From: Novosphingobium sp. G106
Lineage (GTDB): Bacteria > Pseudomonadota > Alphaproteobacteria > Sphingomonadales > Sphingomonadaceae
Reading direction: 5' to 3'
Length of the DNA stretch: 64,000 nucleotides
Assembly: GCF_019075875.1 (NCBI RefSeq)
Contig: NZ_JAHOOZ010000001.1
Span: forward strand, 1,302,001-1,366,000
Made by a program: the position numbers and the translations under genes
In this document: piece by piece, positions 9,960 to 18,619 of the stretch
Position numbering within the stretch: the first letter of the stretch is position 1
How the letters are laid out: each line of letters starts with the position of its first letter
The notes under the pieces: model-generated
The model's database searches: none
What the model saw: the letters and a program-made list of their open reading frames with translations, nothing else
What the model was told of the DNA's origin: nothing

Positions 9960-10904
9960 ATGGCGCCGCCGCCTAACCGGCGCTCCGGATATTCCCGCAG
10001 GGCGCAGTACGGCACCTTCTTCGGCTATATCGCCGGGGTGGTCGGCGCGCTTGTTGGCGGCGGAATCCTGATCGTTTCGATTTTCAATCCGAGCGCCTTC
10101 TCCAGCCTGCGCGGCCTGGCGGCCGACGCCGCGGCACCCGGAGGCAAGGTCGCGGCTGAGAGCCGGGCCGCCAGCCAGAGCGTGTTTGACGTGGTCCGGG
10201 GCTACGCCTTGGCCGGTAGTCGTACCGCGAAGCTGGAGCGCGAACTGGCCGAGGCCAAGACGCGGCTCGTTGAGGCCCAGGCCACCACGGAGGAAAATCG
10301 GCGGCTGAAGGCGATGCTCGGGCTCACCCAGCAGGACGAGAGGCCGGTGGCAGTGACGACTCTGGTTGCAGCGACCGGCGCCAGCACGCGGCGTTTTGCC
10401 ACCATTGCCGCAGGAGCGGACCACGGCGTCGTGGTCGGCATGCCGGTGCGCTCGCCGCTCGGCCTTGTCGGGCGCGTGCTCGAAGTCGGCGGCGGCACCT
10501 CGCGCGTGCTGCTGGTCACCGATACCGAGAGCATCGTCCCCGTGCGCCGTCCTCAGGACGGTCTTCCCGCTTTCGCGCAAGGCAAGGGCGACGGCCAGAT
10601 CCAGATCAGGCTTATCAGTCTCGGCATCAACCCGCTCAAAGTGGGCGACGTCTTCGTCACTTCGGGCTCGGGCGGCCTCTATCGCCCCGGCATCGCGCTG
10701 GGCGCGGTCACCAGCCTGACGCGCGACGGTGCCATCGCGCGCGTGCTGAGCGACCCGGCCGGCAGCGAATTCGTCGCGGTCGAACGGATATGGGCGCCGC
10801 AATCGGACGTACCGGCCGCCCAGCCTACCGCCAAACCTACGGCTAAACCCAGTACTACTAAACCCACCGGCAAGCCCTCCGGCCAGGCGGGCGGGCGGCG
10901 GTAA
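9960..10904 (+). CDS. mreC: Rod shape-determining protein MreC
   Basis: 314 residues. Basic N-terminus, one membrane segment (about 22-42), a coiled coil (about 75-115) and the periplasmic double beta-barrel MreC domain (about 120-275). It links MreB inside the cell to PBP2 and RodA outside. The C-terminal tail is a low-complexity run of PTAKP/PTGKP-type repeats, basic and Pro/Thr-rich. The stop overlaps the mreD start by one base (TAATG). An AGAGGAG ribosome site lies upstream. Confidence 0.93.
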   Translation: MAPPPNRRSGYSRRAQYGTFFGYIAGVVGALVGGGILIVSIFNPSAFSSLRGLAADAAAPGGKVAAESRAASQSVFDVVRGYALAGSRTAKLERELAEAKTRLVEAQATTEENRRLKAMLGLTQQDERPVAVTTLVAATGASTRRFATIAAGADHGVVVGMPVRSPLGLVGRVLEVGGGTSRVLLVTDTESIVPVRRPQDGLPAFAQGKGDGQIQIRLISLGINPLKVGDVFVTSGSGGLYRPGIALGAVTSLTRDGAIARVLSDPAGSEFVAVERIWAPQSDVPAAQPTAKPTAKPSTTKPTGKPSGQAGGRR

Positions 10905-11459
10905 TGCCCTCGCGCCTGCTGAAAGCCGTCTCGGAAGGCCCCCGGCCAAGGATCAACCGGGCGCCCTTGCCGATCGTGGCACGCAGCGTCCCCTGGGTAT
11001 CGGTCATGCTGGGCTCGCTGCTGCCGGGCTGGCTGTTCATGGCCTCGGCGCCCTATGTGCCGCCGCTCGGCTTTCTCACGCTGCTCGCCTGGCGGCAACT
11101 GCGCCCCGGCTTGCTGCCGGTCTGGGCGGGACTGCCGCTGGGCTTCTTCGACGATCTCTACAGCGGCCAGCCGATGGGCTCTGCCATCCTGCTCTGGTCG
11201 ATCGCGATGATCGTGATCGAGGCGATCGAACTGCGCTTCCCCTGGCGCGGCTTCGCGCTCGAATGGCTGCTCGCGACCGCGATGATCGGTGTCTACGTGG
11301 TTGCGTCGCTCGGCGCCGCCAATGCTACCGGGGGGCTCGGTCCCGGTGGCGGTGCTGGCGCCGCAGTTCATCCTTGCGGTGCTGATCTATCCCTTCGTCG
11401 GGCGGATCGTCGCGGCGCTTGATCGGTTCCGACTGATTCCGCTCAAGGTCGTCGGCTGA
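10904..11459 (+). pseudogene. mreD: MreD, frameshifted at a G6 run
   Basis: Membrane component of the elongasome. The first 140 or so codons from 10904 give a normal MreD with several membrane helices (FLTLLAWRQLRPGLLP, LPLGFFDDLYSGQPMG). After the six-G run at 11330-11335 the frame goes into a low-complexity, non-membrane tail ending at 11422. Reading with one G fewer restores a typical MreD end (APQFILAVLIYPFVGR, then LDRFRLIPLKVVG) and a stop at 11457-11459 that overlaps the next ATG. The intact protein would be about 184 residues. Since mreD is normally needed for rod shape, a sequencing error or a slippery site is more likely than true loss. Confidence 0.85.
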
Positions 11460-13552
11460 TGAAGCTCAAGGCCTTCTGGAAGGCGCCCACGACCAGCCCG
11501 GCGCTGCTCAGGCAAAGCTTCGAGCGGCGCGTGGTTGTGCTCGGTGCGGTCCAGGGCGGGATCGGCCTGCTGCTGGCCGCGCGGCTCGGTTATCTCTCGG
11601 TATTCCAGAACGCCAAGTACGAGCTGGAATCCGAAAGCAACCGCGTCAACCTGTCGCTGATCCCGCCGCGGCGCGGATGGATACTCGACCGCCACGGCTC
11701 GCCGATGGCGTCGAACAAGGCCGACTTCCGCGTCGACATCATTCCCGAGCGCATCGTCGATGCCGATGCGACGCTGGGGATGCTTGGCCGGCTGTTCAAC
11801 CTGACCCCGGTCGACATTCAGGACCTCAAGGACCGGATCGACAAGTCGCGCGGTTTCCAGCCGGTCGAGGTGGCCTCGGGCATCGATCCCGACCAATATG
11901 CAGCGGTCAGCGTGCGCCTGCCCGACCTGCCCGGCGTCGTCACCCAGCGCGGCTTCTCGCGGTTCTACCCGACCGGGCCCTCGGTCGCCCATCTGATCGG
12001 CTATGTCGGCGCGGCTTCGGCCGCGGAGTACGAGAGCGACAGGAACCCGCTGCTGGTCACGCCGGGTTACAAGGTCGGCAAGGATGGGCTCGAGAAGTAC
12101 TACGAGCCGCTTCTGCGCGGGGTCCCGGGCGCGCGCCGCGTCGAGGTCACCGCCAGCGGCAAGATCGTGCGCGATCTCGACATGCGCGAGGACATCCCCG
12201 GCAAGCCGCTCAAGCTCACGATCGACGGTGCGCTCCAGGACTATGCCGCGCGGCGCATCGGCCTCGAATCGGGCGCGGTCACCGTCATCGACTGTGAAAC
12301 CGGCGGTATCCTGGTCTGCACCTCGATGCCGGCCTTCGATCCCAACAGCTTCGTCGACGGGATCGGCCGCATCGAATGGAAGATGCTCAACGAGGACGAC
12401 CACATCCCCTTGTTGAACAAGGCCTTCCGCGGGCTCTATCCGCCCGGTTCGACGATGAAGCCGATGGCGACTCTCGCGTTGCAGATGCACGGCATCTCAC
12501 CCGACGAGCGCGTCAACTGCCCCGGCGGCTATCGCCTCGGCAGCCGCTTCTTCCGCTGCGACGCGGTGCACGGCTCGGTCGATATGCGCGCCGCGATCGA
12601 ACACAGCTGCAACACCTATTTCTGGTCAATGTCGCACCGCGTCGGTTACGACGTGATCGCGCCGGTCGCCAAGCTCCTCGGGCTCGGGCAGGAGTTCGAC
12701 CTGCCCGGCACAGCCCAGCGTTACGGCACCATTCCCGACGCCGCCTGGAAGATGCGCCGCTACAAGCAGGAATGGAGCGCGTCGGATTCGCTCAACGCCT
12801 CGATCGGCCAGGGCTACGTGTCGGTTTCGCCGCTCCAGCTTGCAGTGATGACCGCGCGTATCGCTTCGGGGAAGAACCTGCAGCCGTCGCTGCTGTTCGG
12901 GCACGAGAAGCCGCCGGGCCCGGCGCTGCCGTTCACGACCGAGCAGCTTGCCGTCACGCGCGAGGGCATGTTCCGCGTGGTCAACGGCTCGGGCACCGGC
13001 GGCGGGAGCCGGATCAACATCAACGGCGTGATGATGGCCGGCAAGACCGGGACGGCGCAGGTGCGTGCGCTGACCAGCCGCGGCCATGTCGGTGACTGGA
13101 AGTCGCGCGACCACTCGCTGTTCATCTGCTATGCGCCGACCGATGTCCCACGCTATGCGATGTCGGTGGTGGTCGAACATGGCACCTTTGGCGCCCGCGC
13201 CGCAGCGCCGATCGCCAAGGACGTGATGACCTACCTGTTCGATCCGAAGACAGCCTGGGACAGGCTCCTGGCCATGGAAAAGGACTGGGGCGGAACGCCG
13301 ATGGAGCGCATGGCGGCCAAGTACCAGGCCTATGCCGCTCAGTACGGCACCACGGCGCCCAAGGTGGAGGGCGACGACGCGGTCGATTCGGCCCAGTACG
13401 ACAACGACAGCGCGCCCACGTCGGGCCAGGCGGTCCCTCGCGAAGCCGATGCGCCGCCCGCCAAGGAGCCGACACCGGCCGTCAGCCCCAGCCCCTCTCC
13501 GACGGCAACGCCCTCGCCCGCTCCCGTGGCTCCGCCGGCAGCCGCGCAATGA
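11459..13552 (+). CDS. mrdA: Penicillin-binding protein 2 (elongasome transpeptidase)
   Basis: 697 residues. One N-terminal membrane anchor (about 25-47), a PBP dimerisation domain (about 65-240) and a transpeptidase domain. The active site is complete: STMK with Ser 331, SCN at 383-385, and KTGTAQ near 530. It crosslinks peptidoglycan during elongation together with RodA. The last 70 or so residues are Pro/Ala-rich and poorly conserved, longer than in E. coli PBP2. Its start overlaps the frame-restored mreD stop, and its stop overlaps rodA (ATGA). Confidence 0.95.
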   Translation: MKLKAFWKAPTTSPALLRQSFERRVVVLGAVQGGIGLLLAARLGYLSVFQNAKYELESESNRVNLSLIPPRRGWILDRHGSPMASNKADFRVDIIPERIVDADATLGMLGRLFNLTPVDIQDLKDRIDKSRGFQPVEVASGIDPDQYAAVSVRLPDLPGVVTQRGFSRFYPTGPSVAHLIGYVGAASAAEYESDRNPLLVTPGYKVGKDGLEKYYEPLLRGVPGARRVEVTASGKIVRDLDMREDIPGKPLKLTIDGALQDYAARRIGLESGAVTVIDCETGGILVCTSMPAFDPNSFVDGIGRIEWKMLNEDDHIPLLNKAFRGLYPPGSTMKPMATLALQMHGISPDERVNCPGGYRLGSRFFRCDAVHGSVDMRAAIEHSCNTYFWSMSHRVGYDVIAPVAKLLGLGQEFDLPGTAQRYGTIPDAAWKMRRYKQEWSASDSLNASIGQGYVSVSPLQLAVMTARIASGKNLQPSLLFGHEKPPGPALPFTTEQLAVTREGMFRVVNGSGTGGGSRININGVMMAGKTGTAQVRALTSRGHVGDWKSRDHSLFICYAPTDVPRYAMSVVVEHGTFGARAAAPIAKDVMTYLFDPKTAWDRLLAMEKDWGGTPMERMAAKYQAYAAQYGTTAPKVEGDDAVDSAQYDNDSAPTSGQAVPREADAPPAKEPTPAVSPSPSPTATPSPAPVAPPAAAQ

Positions 13553-14661
13553 GCCGTTCGATCGTCCCCGCCACCGTCGCCCGCCAGCCCTGGCAGGTCA
13601 TCCTACCGCTGACCGCCCTCGTGCTGTTCGGCTCGACCGTGCTCTATTCGGCTGCGGGCGGACATCTCCAGCCCTGGGCACTGACCCATTCGCTGCGCTT
13701 CATCTTCTTCCTCGGCATGGCCGTGGCCATGTCGCGGTTCCGGCGCGAATGGTTCAAGCAGTTCGCCTATCCGATCTACCTCGCCGTGCTCGTCCTCCTC
13801 GTCCTCGTCGAGATGCTCGGCGCGATCGGCGGCGGCAGCCAGCGCTGGCTCAACCTCGGTTTCATGACCTTGCAGCCGTCGGAACTGATGAAACCGGCTA
13901 TCGTGCTGGTGCTGGCGCGGTTCTACGACAATCTTCCCGCGTCGGTGACGACGAACTGGCGCGGGCTGGTTCCTGCCGCCGGGCTGATCGGTGTGCCGGC
14001 AGCTTTCGTCATCATCCAGCCCGACCTCGGCACGGCGCTGGCGATCTGCTTCGGCGGGTTCATCGTCATCTTCCTCGCCGGACTGCCGCTGCGCTGGTTC
14101 GTCGCCGGAGGGGGGGCACTGATGATCGTGGCGCCGCTGGCCTATTTCTTCGGCCTGCACGACTACCAGCGCAAGCGTGTGACCATCTTCATGGATCCCG
14201 AGAGCGATCCGCTGGGTTCGGGCTACCACATCACCCAGTCAAAGATCGCGATCGGTTCGGGCGGGATCTTCGGCAAGGGCTTCGGCAACGGCTCGCAGAG
14301 CCATCTCGAATACCTGCCCGAATCCCACACAGACTTCGTCTTCGCGACGATGGCCGAGGAATGGGGCTTCCTCGGCGGGCTGTTCGTCCTGGCGATCTTC
14401 GCCATCGTCCTGCGCTGGGGCATCAACATCGCGCGCAAAGCGCCCGACCGCTTCTCACAGCTGCTCGCCGCGGGCATGTGCGCGACGATCTTCTTCTACG
14501 CCATGATCAACATGATGATGGTCATGGGCCTCGCCCCAGTGGTCGGCATCCCGCTGCCGTTCATGAGCCACGGCGGCTCCTCGATGATGACCAACATGAT
14601 CTGCGTCGGCACCCTGATGGCGATCGACCGCTGGAGCTCGCGCCCTTCGGGACTGGCGTGA
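13549..14661 (+). CDS. rodA: Rod shape-determining protein RodA (SEDS glycosyltransferase)
   Basis: 370 residues with about ten membrane helices. A SEDS-family peptidoglycan polymerase. Hallmarks include the QRWLNLG loop, QPSELMKPA, the IIQPDLGTAL stretch containing the catalytic Asp region, LPESHTDFVFA, and the terminal GIPLPFMSHGGSS. It uses lipid II to make glycan strands and pairs with PBP2. Last gene of the mre operon; it overlaps mrdA by 4 bases and is followed by a hairpin. Confidence 0.95.
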   Translation: MSRSIVPATVARQPWQVILPLTALVLFGSTVLYSAAGGHLQPWALTHSLRFIFFLGMAVAMSRFRREWFKQFAYPIYLAVLVLLVLVEMLGAIGGGSQRWLNLGFMTLQPSELMKPAIVLVLARFYDNLPASVTTNWRGLVPAAGLIGVPAAFVIIQPDLGTALAICFGGFIVIFLAGLPLRWFVAGGGALMIVAPLAYFFGLHDYQRKRVTIFMDPESDPLGSGYHITQSKIAIGSGGIFGKGFGNGSQSHLEYLPESHTDFVFATMAEEWGFLGGLFVLAIFAIVLRWGINIARKAPDRFSQLLAAGMCATIFFYAMINMMMVMGLAPVVGIPLPFMSHGGSSMMTNMICVGTLMAIDRWSSRPSGLA

Positions 14662-14724
14662 GGCGCCCGCAAAAAAATGTAACAAAGCCCCCTTCCCCTC
14701 AGCGTCGCAATCGCTATTAGGAGC

Positions 14725-14744
14725 GCTCCCGACGATTCGGGAGC
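14725..14744 (+). terminator. Hairpin after rodA, before tRNA-Lys
   Basis: Perfect 8-bp inverted repeat GCTCCCGA / TCGGGAGC around a 4-base CGAT loop, 60 bases past rodA and 15 before the tRNA. There is no U-tract. It may end the mre operon or be part of the tRNA leader. Confidence 0.45.
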
Positions 14745-14759
14745 CGGAAGCGGCAGTGT

Positions 14760-14835
<76 letters not shown>

Positions 14836-14919
14836 CCTTCTCCCTTTAAAAACAGGCACAAAGGTTCATCGGCGCATTTGCGAACCGGGAGCGCTTTAGC
14901 CTGTTTCCGGTTCCGTCAC

Positions 14920-14953
14920 GCAAAAGGGACGGTCTTGCGACCGCCCCTTTTGC
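14920..14953. terminator. Strong hairpin between tRNA-Lys and the PEP-CTERM gene
   Basis: A 15-bp stem (GCAAAAGGGACGGTC with GACCGCCCCTTTTGC) with one mismatch and a TTGC loop. It lies between convergent units, so it probably terminates both the tRNA transcript and the leftward PEP-CTERM gene. The A-rich left arm and T-rich right arm suit bidirectional termination. Confidence 0.75.
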
Positions 14954-14974
14954 ATTTGCCGTTCGCCGGAACGT

Positions 14975-15607
14975 CTATTGCCGGGTTTTCGAACGGGTCG
15001 ATCCTGCGTACTTGAGCGAAACCGTCTGGCGGAGACGCATCGCCGCGCCGGCGAAGCCGATGCCCATGATCATGAGCGTCCAGGTGGCAGGCTCGGGAAG
15101 TCCGGTGCTGAAGTTGGCGACTTCGAAGGCGTCATTCGCCGGGGTCACGTCGAACTTGGCCGAAGTGATGAATTCGCCGCCCGAAGCCTGGAACTGGACG
15201 TACTGCGAGAATGCCTGGTTGCCGTCCGTCACTGCGAAGTTGAGGCTCTGCGGCGTATAAGCGAAGGTGTTGCCCAGGTTGGTGGTGAGGGTCAGCAAGT
15301 TGTAGGTATCCGGCGAGCCCCATAGGAAGCTCAGATAGTTCAGCGCATTGGCGAACGTGATGGTCGAGGGGGTCCCCGCGGTCTTGCCAACGGCTAGGAA
15401 CTGGTTGTTGAAGACTCCGCCCTTCGGGATATCCGCGAAAGGCTGGTCCGCGGTATAGATCGTGCCGCCCGAGCGCGTACCGAGCGAGTCGATGGTTACG
15501 AAGGACGACCCGTTGTTGCCGAGGCCGGCAATGACCGTGGCCTGGGCGGCCGGTGCCGCCAGCAAGGAAAGCGCGATTGCGGCGCTCGATACGACAGTGA
15601 TTTTCAT
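14975..15607 (-). CDS. PEPxxW-CTERM sorting-domain protein
   Basis: 210 residues. The signal peptide (about 1-23) ends AQA. A beta-rich Gly/Ser/Thr/Asn-type extracellular domain follows, then the sorting tag LPEPATWTLMIMGIGFAGAA (about 171-190) and basic residues. PEP-CTERM proteins are processed by exosortase and placed at the cell surface; the W form is common in sphingomonads. The tag has Thr after Trp rather than the usual Ala, and about 20 residues follow the membrane helix, longer than the usual short RRR end. Ligand or role unknown. Confidence 0.82.
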   Translation of the reverse strand: MKITVVSSAAIALSLLAAPAAQATVIAGLGNNGSSFVTIDSLGTRSGGTIYTADQPFADIPKGGVFNNQFLAVGKTAGTPSTITFANALNYLSFLWGSPDTYNLLTLTTNLGNTFAYTPQSLNFAVTDGNQAFSQYVQFQASGGEFITSAKFDVTPANDAFEVANFSTGLPEPATWTLMIMGIGFAGAAMRLRQTVSLKYAGSTRSKTRQ

Positions 15608-15842
15608 ACATTACCTCCCGAGATTGAACCAAGGTCTGAAGCGACCGAAGGCCCCCATCGCGCGCCCGTCATCCCAATCGGACAAAGGCGCGTCGCAGCG
15701 ACAACAACGGAAAGCTGAAACGGTGCCCGTTGGAACCGCAGCTCGGGATATACTGTTCCTCTTCCGGGACGGGATGCGTTCCGCGCTCCCAGATCGACCC
15801 GAACGGGCTACTTGCCGGGTCTCGGTCACATCTCCGGCCGCG
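15608..15842. other. Intergenic space
   Basis: About 235 bases between the PEP-CTERM start and the DUF202 gene end, both leftward. It must hold the PEP-CTERM promoter. No convincing gene, tRNA or terminator was found. Confidence 0.4.
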
Positions 15843-16238
15843 CTACACCAGGCGCTCGGTGATCGACACGAAGAGCGCCAGGCCGGCGAGCGACATTATC
15901 AAGGACATCAGCAGCACCGGGCGTCCAAGCCGGAATTGTTCTATCCGATTGATGTCCTTCAGCGTCGTCCAGTAGCTGATCGTGCCGAGCACCATGGCTA
16001 TCGTGCCCATCCCGGCGAGGAACATCCCGACGCGCTGCGGGCTGCTCGACGCGGCGATCTGGCCGCTTTCGGCCGCCGCTTCGAGGAACTTGTAGATCGT
16101 GAAGCTGAAGCTGAGCATCGACAACGAGGTTCGCAGCCATGCCATCAGCGTGCGATCCGCTGCCAGCACCGTGCGAATCTGACCAAGATCGCTCGGCAGG
16201 ATGGGCCTGCGCCTGGCCGACCCGGGGTGTGTTCCCAT
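15843..16238 (-). CDS. DUF202/YidH-like membrane protein
   Basis: 131 residues from the ATG at 16238. N-terminal LAADRTLMAWLRTSLSML is the signature of the DUF202 family (YidH-like), followed by three membrane helices (about 40-60, 75-95, 108-128). Members are small inner-membrane proteins of unknown function. A longer frame to 16304 exists, but its extra N-terminus is basic and unlike the family. Single gene. Confidence 0.82.
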   Translation of the reverse strand: MGTHPGSARRRPILPSDLGQIRTVLAADRTLMAWLRTSLSMLSFSFTIYKFLEAAAESGQIAASSSPQRVGMFLAGMGTIAMVLGTISYWTTLKDINRIEQFRLGRPVLLMSLIMSLAGLALFVSITERLV

Positions 16239-16519
16239 CGGCTGATTCCTCGCTTGCACTTTCGTCCAAGCGCAAGCTAGCCGCCGATGCAGGCGCGCCA
16301 ACATCGGGAAAAACCCGAAATATTGAACAGATGGCCGGCCGAGTTCGGTCCGTTTCGCACATTAGGATGAACCCCGGCACCGCCGCGAAATCTTGCTGGC
16401 ATATGAACGGCCCACCGTGTAGTCTCCGCGACTGGCCTCATCTTGCTTTGCAGGCGCTTTTAACACGGCAAGCTAGCTCACCCGGTCCGAAGAGCCGGGA
16501 CGTAAGTGGAGATGACCGA
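16239..16519. other. Intergenic space
   Basis: About 280 bases between the divergent DUF202 and small-ORF genes. It should contain both promoters. I cannot pick unambiguous boxes and see no further gene. Confidence 0.35.
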
Positions 16520-16693
16520 ATGCGCAGCTTCTGGACCCGATCCTTCCTGACCCGTCGCATCGATCGCTGCTATCTGATCGCCGCCGCCGCGCGGATCCCG
16601 GAAAAGCGCCGGATCCATCTCGAGCTGGCGCGATATTATCGCAGGATGCTGGCGAGCCTGCCGGAGCTTCAGGCGCACCCCCAGCCCGCCTAG
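16520..16693 (+). CDS. Small basic protein, 57 residues, unknown
   Basis: 57 residues beginning MRSFWTRSFLTRRIDRC, with many Arg and an amphipathic helix ending ELARYYRRMLASL. GGAG lies 9 bases before the ATG, supporting translation. No signal peptide or membrane helix is evident and I recognise no named family. The amino-acid pattern (IPEKRRIHLELARYYRRM) looks like a real short helical protein rather than a chance frame. Its stop is 10 bases from the end of the convergent EthD gene. Confidence 0.5.
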   Translation: MRSFWTRSFLTRRIDRCYLIAAAARIPEKRRIHLELARYYRRMLASLPELQAHPQPA

Positions 16694-16703
16694 CGCAGCT
16701 GGC

Positions 16704-17303
16704 CTAGCCGCCGTCGGCGGCCCTGTAGCGATATTCTCGAACATCGACCGAGCCCGCGGGCATTTCGTCTGCGGGCTCGCTTCTGTCGAACCAGGTGGTG
16801 CGGATCACGGCGACGCCGTCGGTCGCGGAACCGCCATCGACGCGCTGATCGCGCAGGTACAGCGGTACGCGAACGACGTTGTCGACCACGCGAACCGCGC
16901 CGCTCGCCGGTGCGGGCACCTTTTCACCCTGACGGTGGAAGCTGACCACCTTGCGCCGGGTTCCCGGCTGCCCCAGCGGCGGATCGAGCGGCCCGTCGAG
17001 CACGACCTGTTCGTCGACGATATAGGTATCCTGCGGCCCCATGAACGAGACGTGGTCGGCGACGATTTCCTGGCTCGCGGGCGTGGCCTTCGCGCCGCCT
17101 CCAGCGAAGTCTCGCGCCACCGGCGTCCAGATTTCGGTCACCGTGTCGAACTCCGCCTCGGAGGTGAGGTGGTTGACCGTGTAGCCGCTGAGATTCTCCT
17201 GCAGGCGCAGGCCGAGCGGCGAGTGATTTCGCACGTAGTGATCGTGGAACTGCTCGCGAGACATTCCGTCCTTGTGGCGAAACACGAAAACCAGCTTCTC
17301 CAT
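16704..17303 (-). CDS. EthD-domain protein
   Basis: 199 residues from the ATG at 17303. The N-terminus VFVFRHKDGMSREQFHDHYV, then HSPLG, matches the EthD ferredoxin-like fold, seen in proteins tied to ether, polyketide or xenobiotic catabolism. At twice the usual 100 residues it may be a two-domain member. The upstream part of the frame (17304-17630) only shadows the acyl-CoA dehydrogenase. It lies 31 bp downstream of that dehydrogenase in the same direction, so it is likely co-transcribed and opens the catabolic island. Confidence 0.75.
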   Translation of the reverse strand: MEKLVFVFRHKDGMSREQFHDHYVRNHSPLGLRLQENLSGYTVNHLTSEAEFDTVTEIWTPVARDFAGGGAKATPASQEIVADHVSFMGPQDTYIVDEQVVLDGPLDPPLGQPGTRRKVVSFHRQGEKVPAPASGAVRVVDNVVRVPLYLRDQRVDGGSATDGVAVIRTTWFDRSEPADEMPAGSVDVREYRYRAADGG

Positions 17304-17334
17304 CCTGCTCTCTCCGTTGCGACGTCCGGGGCGC

Positions 17335-18513
17335 CTAGGCCTTCTTGACGATGTTGCTCGGGACCAGCGTGGGCTGGCCGTGAAGCAACTGATTGGCGAT
17401 GATGGCATAGTGCATCTCGCTGGCGCCCTCGGCAACGCATTGCGCACGCGCGTCGCGCATGTAGCGGTTGACCCCGGTCGAATCCATGATGCCGCTGCCG
17501 CCCCAGAGCTGGAGCAGCTTGACGCAGACGTCGAAGGCGGTCTCGCAGATGAAGGTCTTGCAGACGTTCGACATGGCCGGATCCATCGCGCCCGCCTCGA
17601 AGGCGCGGACGGTGTCGTAAAGCAGCGCACGCGCCGCGGCGATCTTGCCGTGGGCCTCGGCTAGCCAGAACGACACTGGCTGCAATTCGGACATCTCGCG
17701 ACCATAGAGCCGGCGCTGCTTCACCTGATCAAGCGTCTTGTCGAACAGGCCCTGCGCGCAACCGACCGAGACCGCACAGTGCGCGAGCAGGTTGGCGGTG
17801 TTGGCGGCGCGGTGAGAGAAGCCGCCCGTCAGGATATCGCCGAGAATGTCGTCGGCTTCGAGATAGACGTTGTCGAAGGCGATCGGCCCGGTGTTGGTCC
17901 CGCGCCAGCCCAGCTTGTGCTCGTAAGGGGCGACCTTGAAGCCCTCGTCCTCGGCCTCGACGATGACGCAGCCGTAGCCTTCGTTGCCATCGCGGTCCCT
18001 CGTCTTGCACATGACGAGATAGGTCTTGGCCGAGCCCTGGGTACAGAAAAGCTTCGACCCGTCGATGCGATATCCATTCCCGTCGGGTACGGCCTTGGTA
18101 AGATGCGCGCCGATGTTGGCCGCTCCGCCCGGCTCACTTTGTGAGTAGGCCATCAGCCGTTCTCCCGAGGCCGCCCTGGGCAGGATGCGGCGCTTCTGTT
18201 CCTCGGTGCCGAGAATCTCGACCGTGCGCGGGCAGAGCACGATCTGCACCGTGAGCATGCCGGCGAAGGACGGGCTGGCCTTGGCGATCTCCTCGCTGAC
18301 GAGGCAGACCGAGACCAGGTCCGCGCCCGACCCGCCATATTCCTCGGAGGTGTAGAGCCCATAGAGGCCGAGTTCCGCCGCTTTGTGGACCAGTTCGTCG
18401 GGCGTGCGTTCCTCGGCGTCGATCCGGTTGGCCACGGGTTCGACTTCCTTGCGCGCGAAGGTTGCCGCCATGTCGCGCAGCGCGCGTTGGTCGTCGTTGA
18501 GCCAATCGAGCAT
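17335..18513 (-). CDS. Acyl-CoA dehydrogenase
   Basis: 392 residues from the ATG at 18513. Full acyl-CoA dehydrogenase fold: N-terminal helical domain (ERTPDELVHKAAELGLYGLY), a middle beta domain with AYSQSEPGGAANIGAH binding FAD and substrate, and a C-terminal helical domain with QLWGGSGIM. It introduces an alpha-beta double bond into an acyl-CoA, passing electrons to ETF. It diverges from a kinase-fold gene (18620), a partnership repeated at 21624/22802. Specific substrate unknown. Confidence 0.88.
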   Translation of the reverse strand: MLDWLNDDQRALRDMAATFARKEVEPVANRIDAEERTPDELVHKAAELGLYGLYTSEEYGGSGADLVSVCLVSEEIAKASPSFAGMLTVQIVLCPRTVEILGTEEQKRRILPRAASGERLMAYSQSEPGGAANIGAHLTKAVPDGNGYRIDGSKLFCTQGSAKTYLVMCKTRDRDGNEGYGCVIVEAEDEGFKVAPYEHKLGWRGTNTGPIAFDNVYLEADDILGDILTGGFSHRAANTANLLAHCAVSVGCAQGLFDKTLDQVKQRRLYGREMSELQPVSFWLAEAHGKIAAARALLYDTVRAFEAGAMDPAMSNVCKTFICETAFDVCVKLLQLWGGSGIMDSTGVNRYMRDARAQCVAEGASEMHYAIIANQLLHGQPTLVPSNIVKKA

Positions 18514-18619
18514 TACCGGTTTCTCCCCACGGGCATTTGTGGCAAGCGTATAAATGAATCGGGGGAAGTGCAATTCATGGATTGCGATATCGCCACCGTG
18601 TAACTGAGCTGGGAGCGCA
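18514..18619. promoter_or_regulatory. Divergent spacer with a TTGCA-type element
   Basis: 106 bases between the leftward acyl-CoA dehydrogenase and the rightward kinase-fold operon. TGCAATTC at 18569-18576 (GAATTGCA on the other strand) resembles the element found before other units of the island. CGTATAAAT near 18547 is a possible leftward -10. Confidence 0.35.

Noticed and set aside
11336..11422. Taking the tail after the G6 run as a true MreD C-terminus
   Set aside because: The tail is Gly/Ala/Arg-rich and not membrane-like, while the other frame gives an exact family end and gene junction.
14836..14920. Possible second tRNA after tRNA-Lys
   Set aside because: No cloverleaf can be drawn; the region holds only a spacer and a terminator hairpin.
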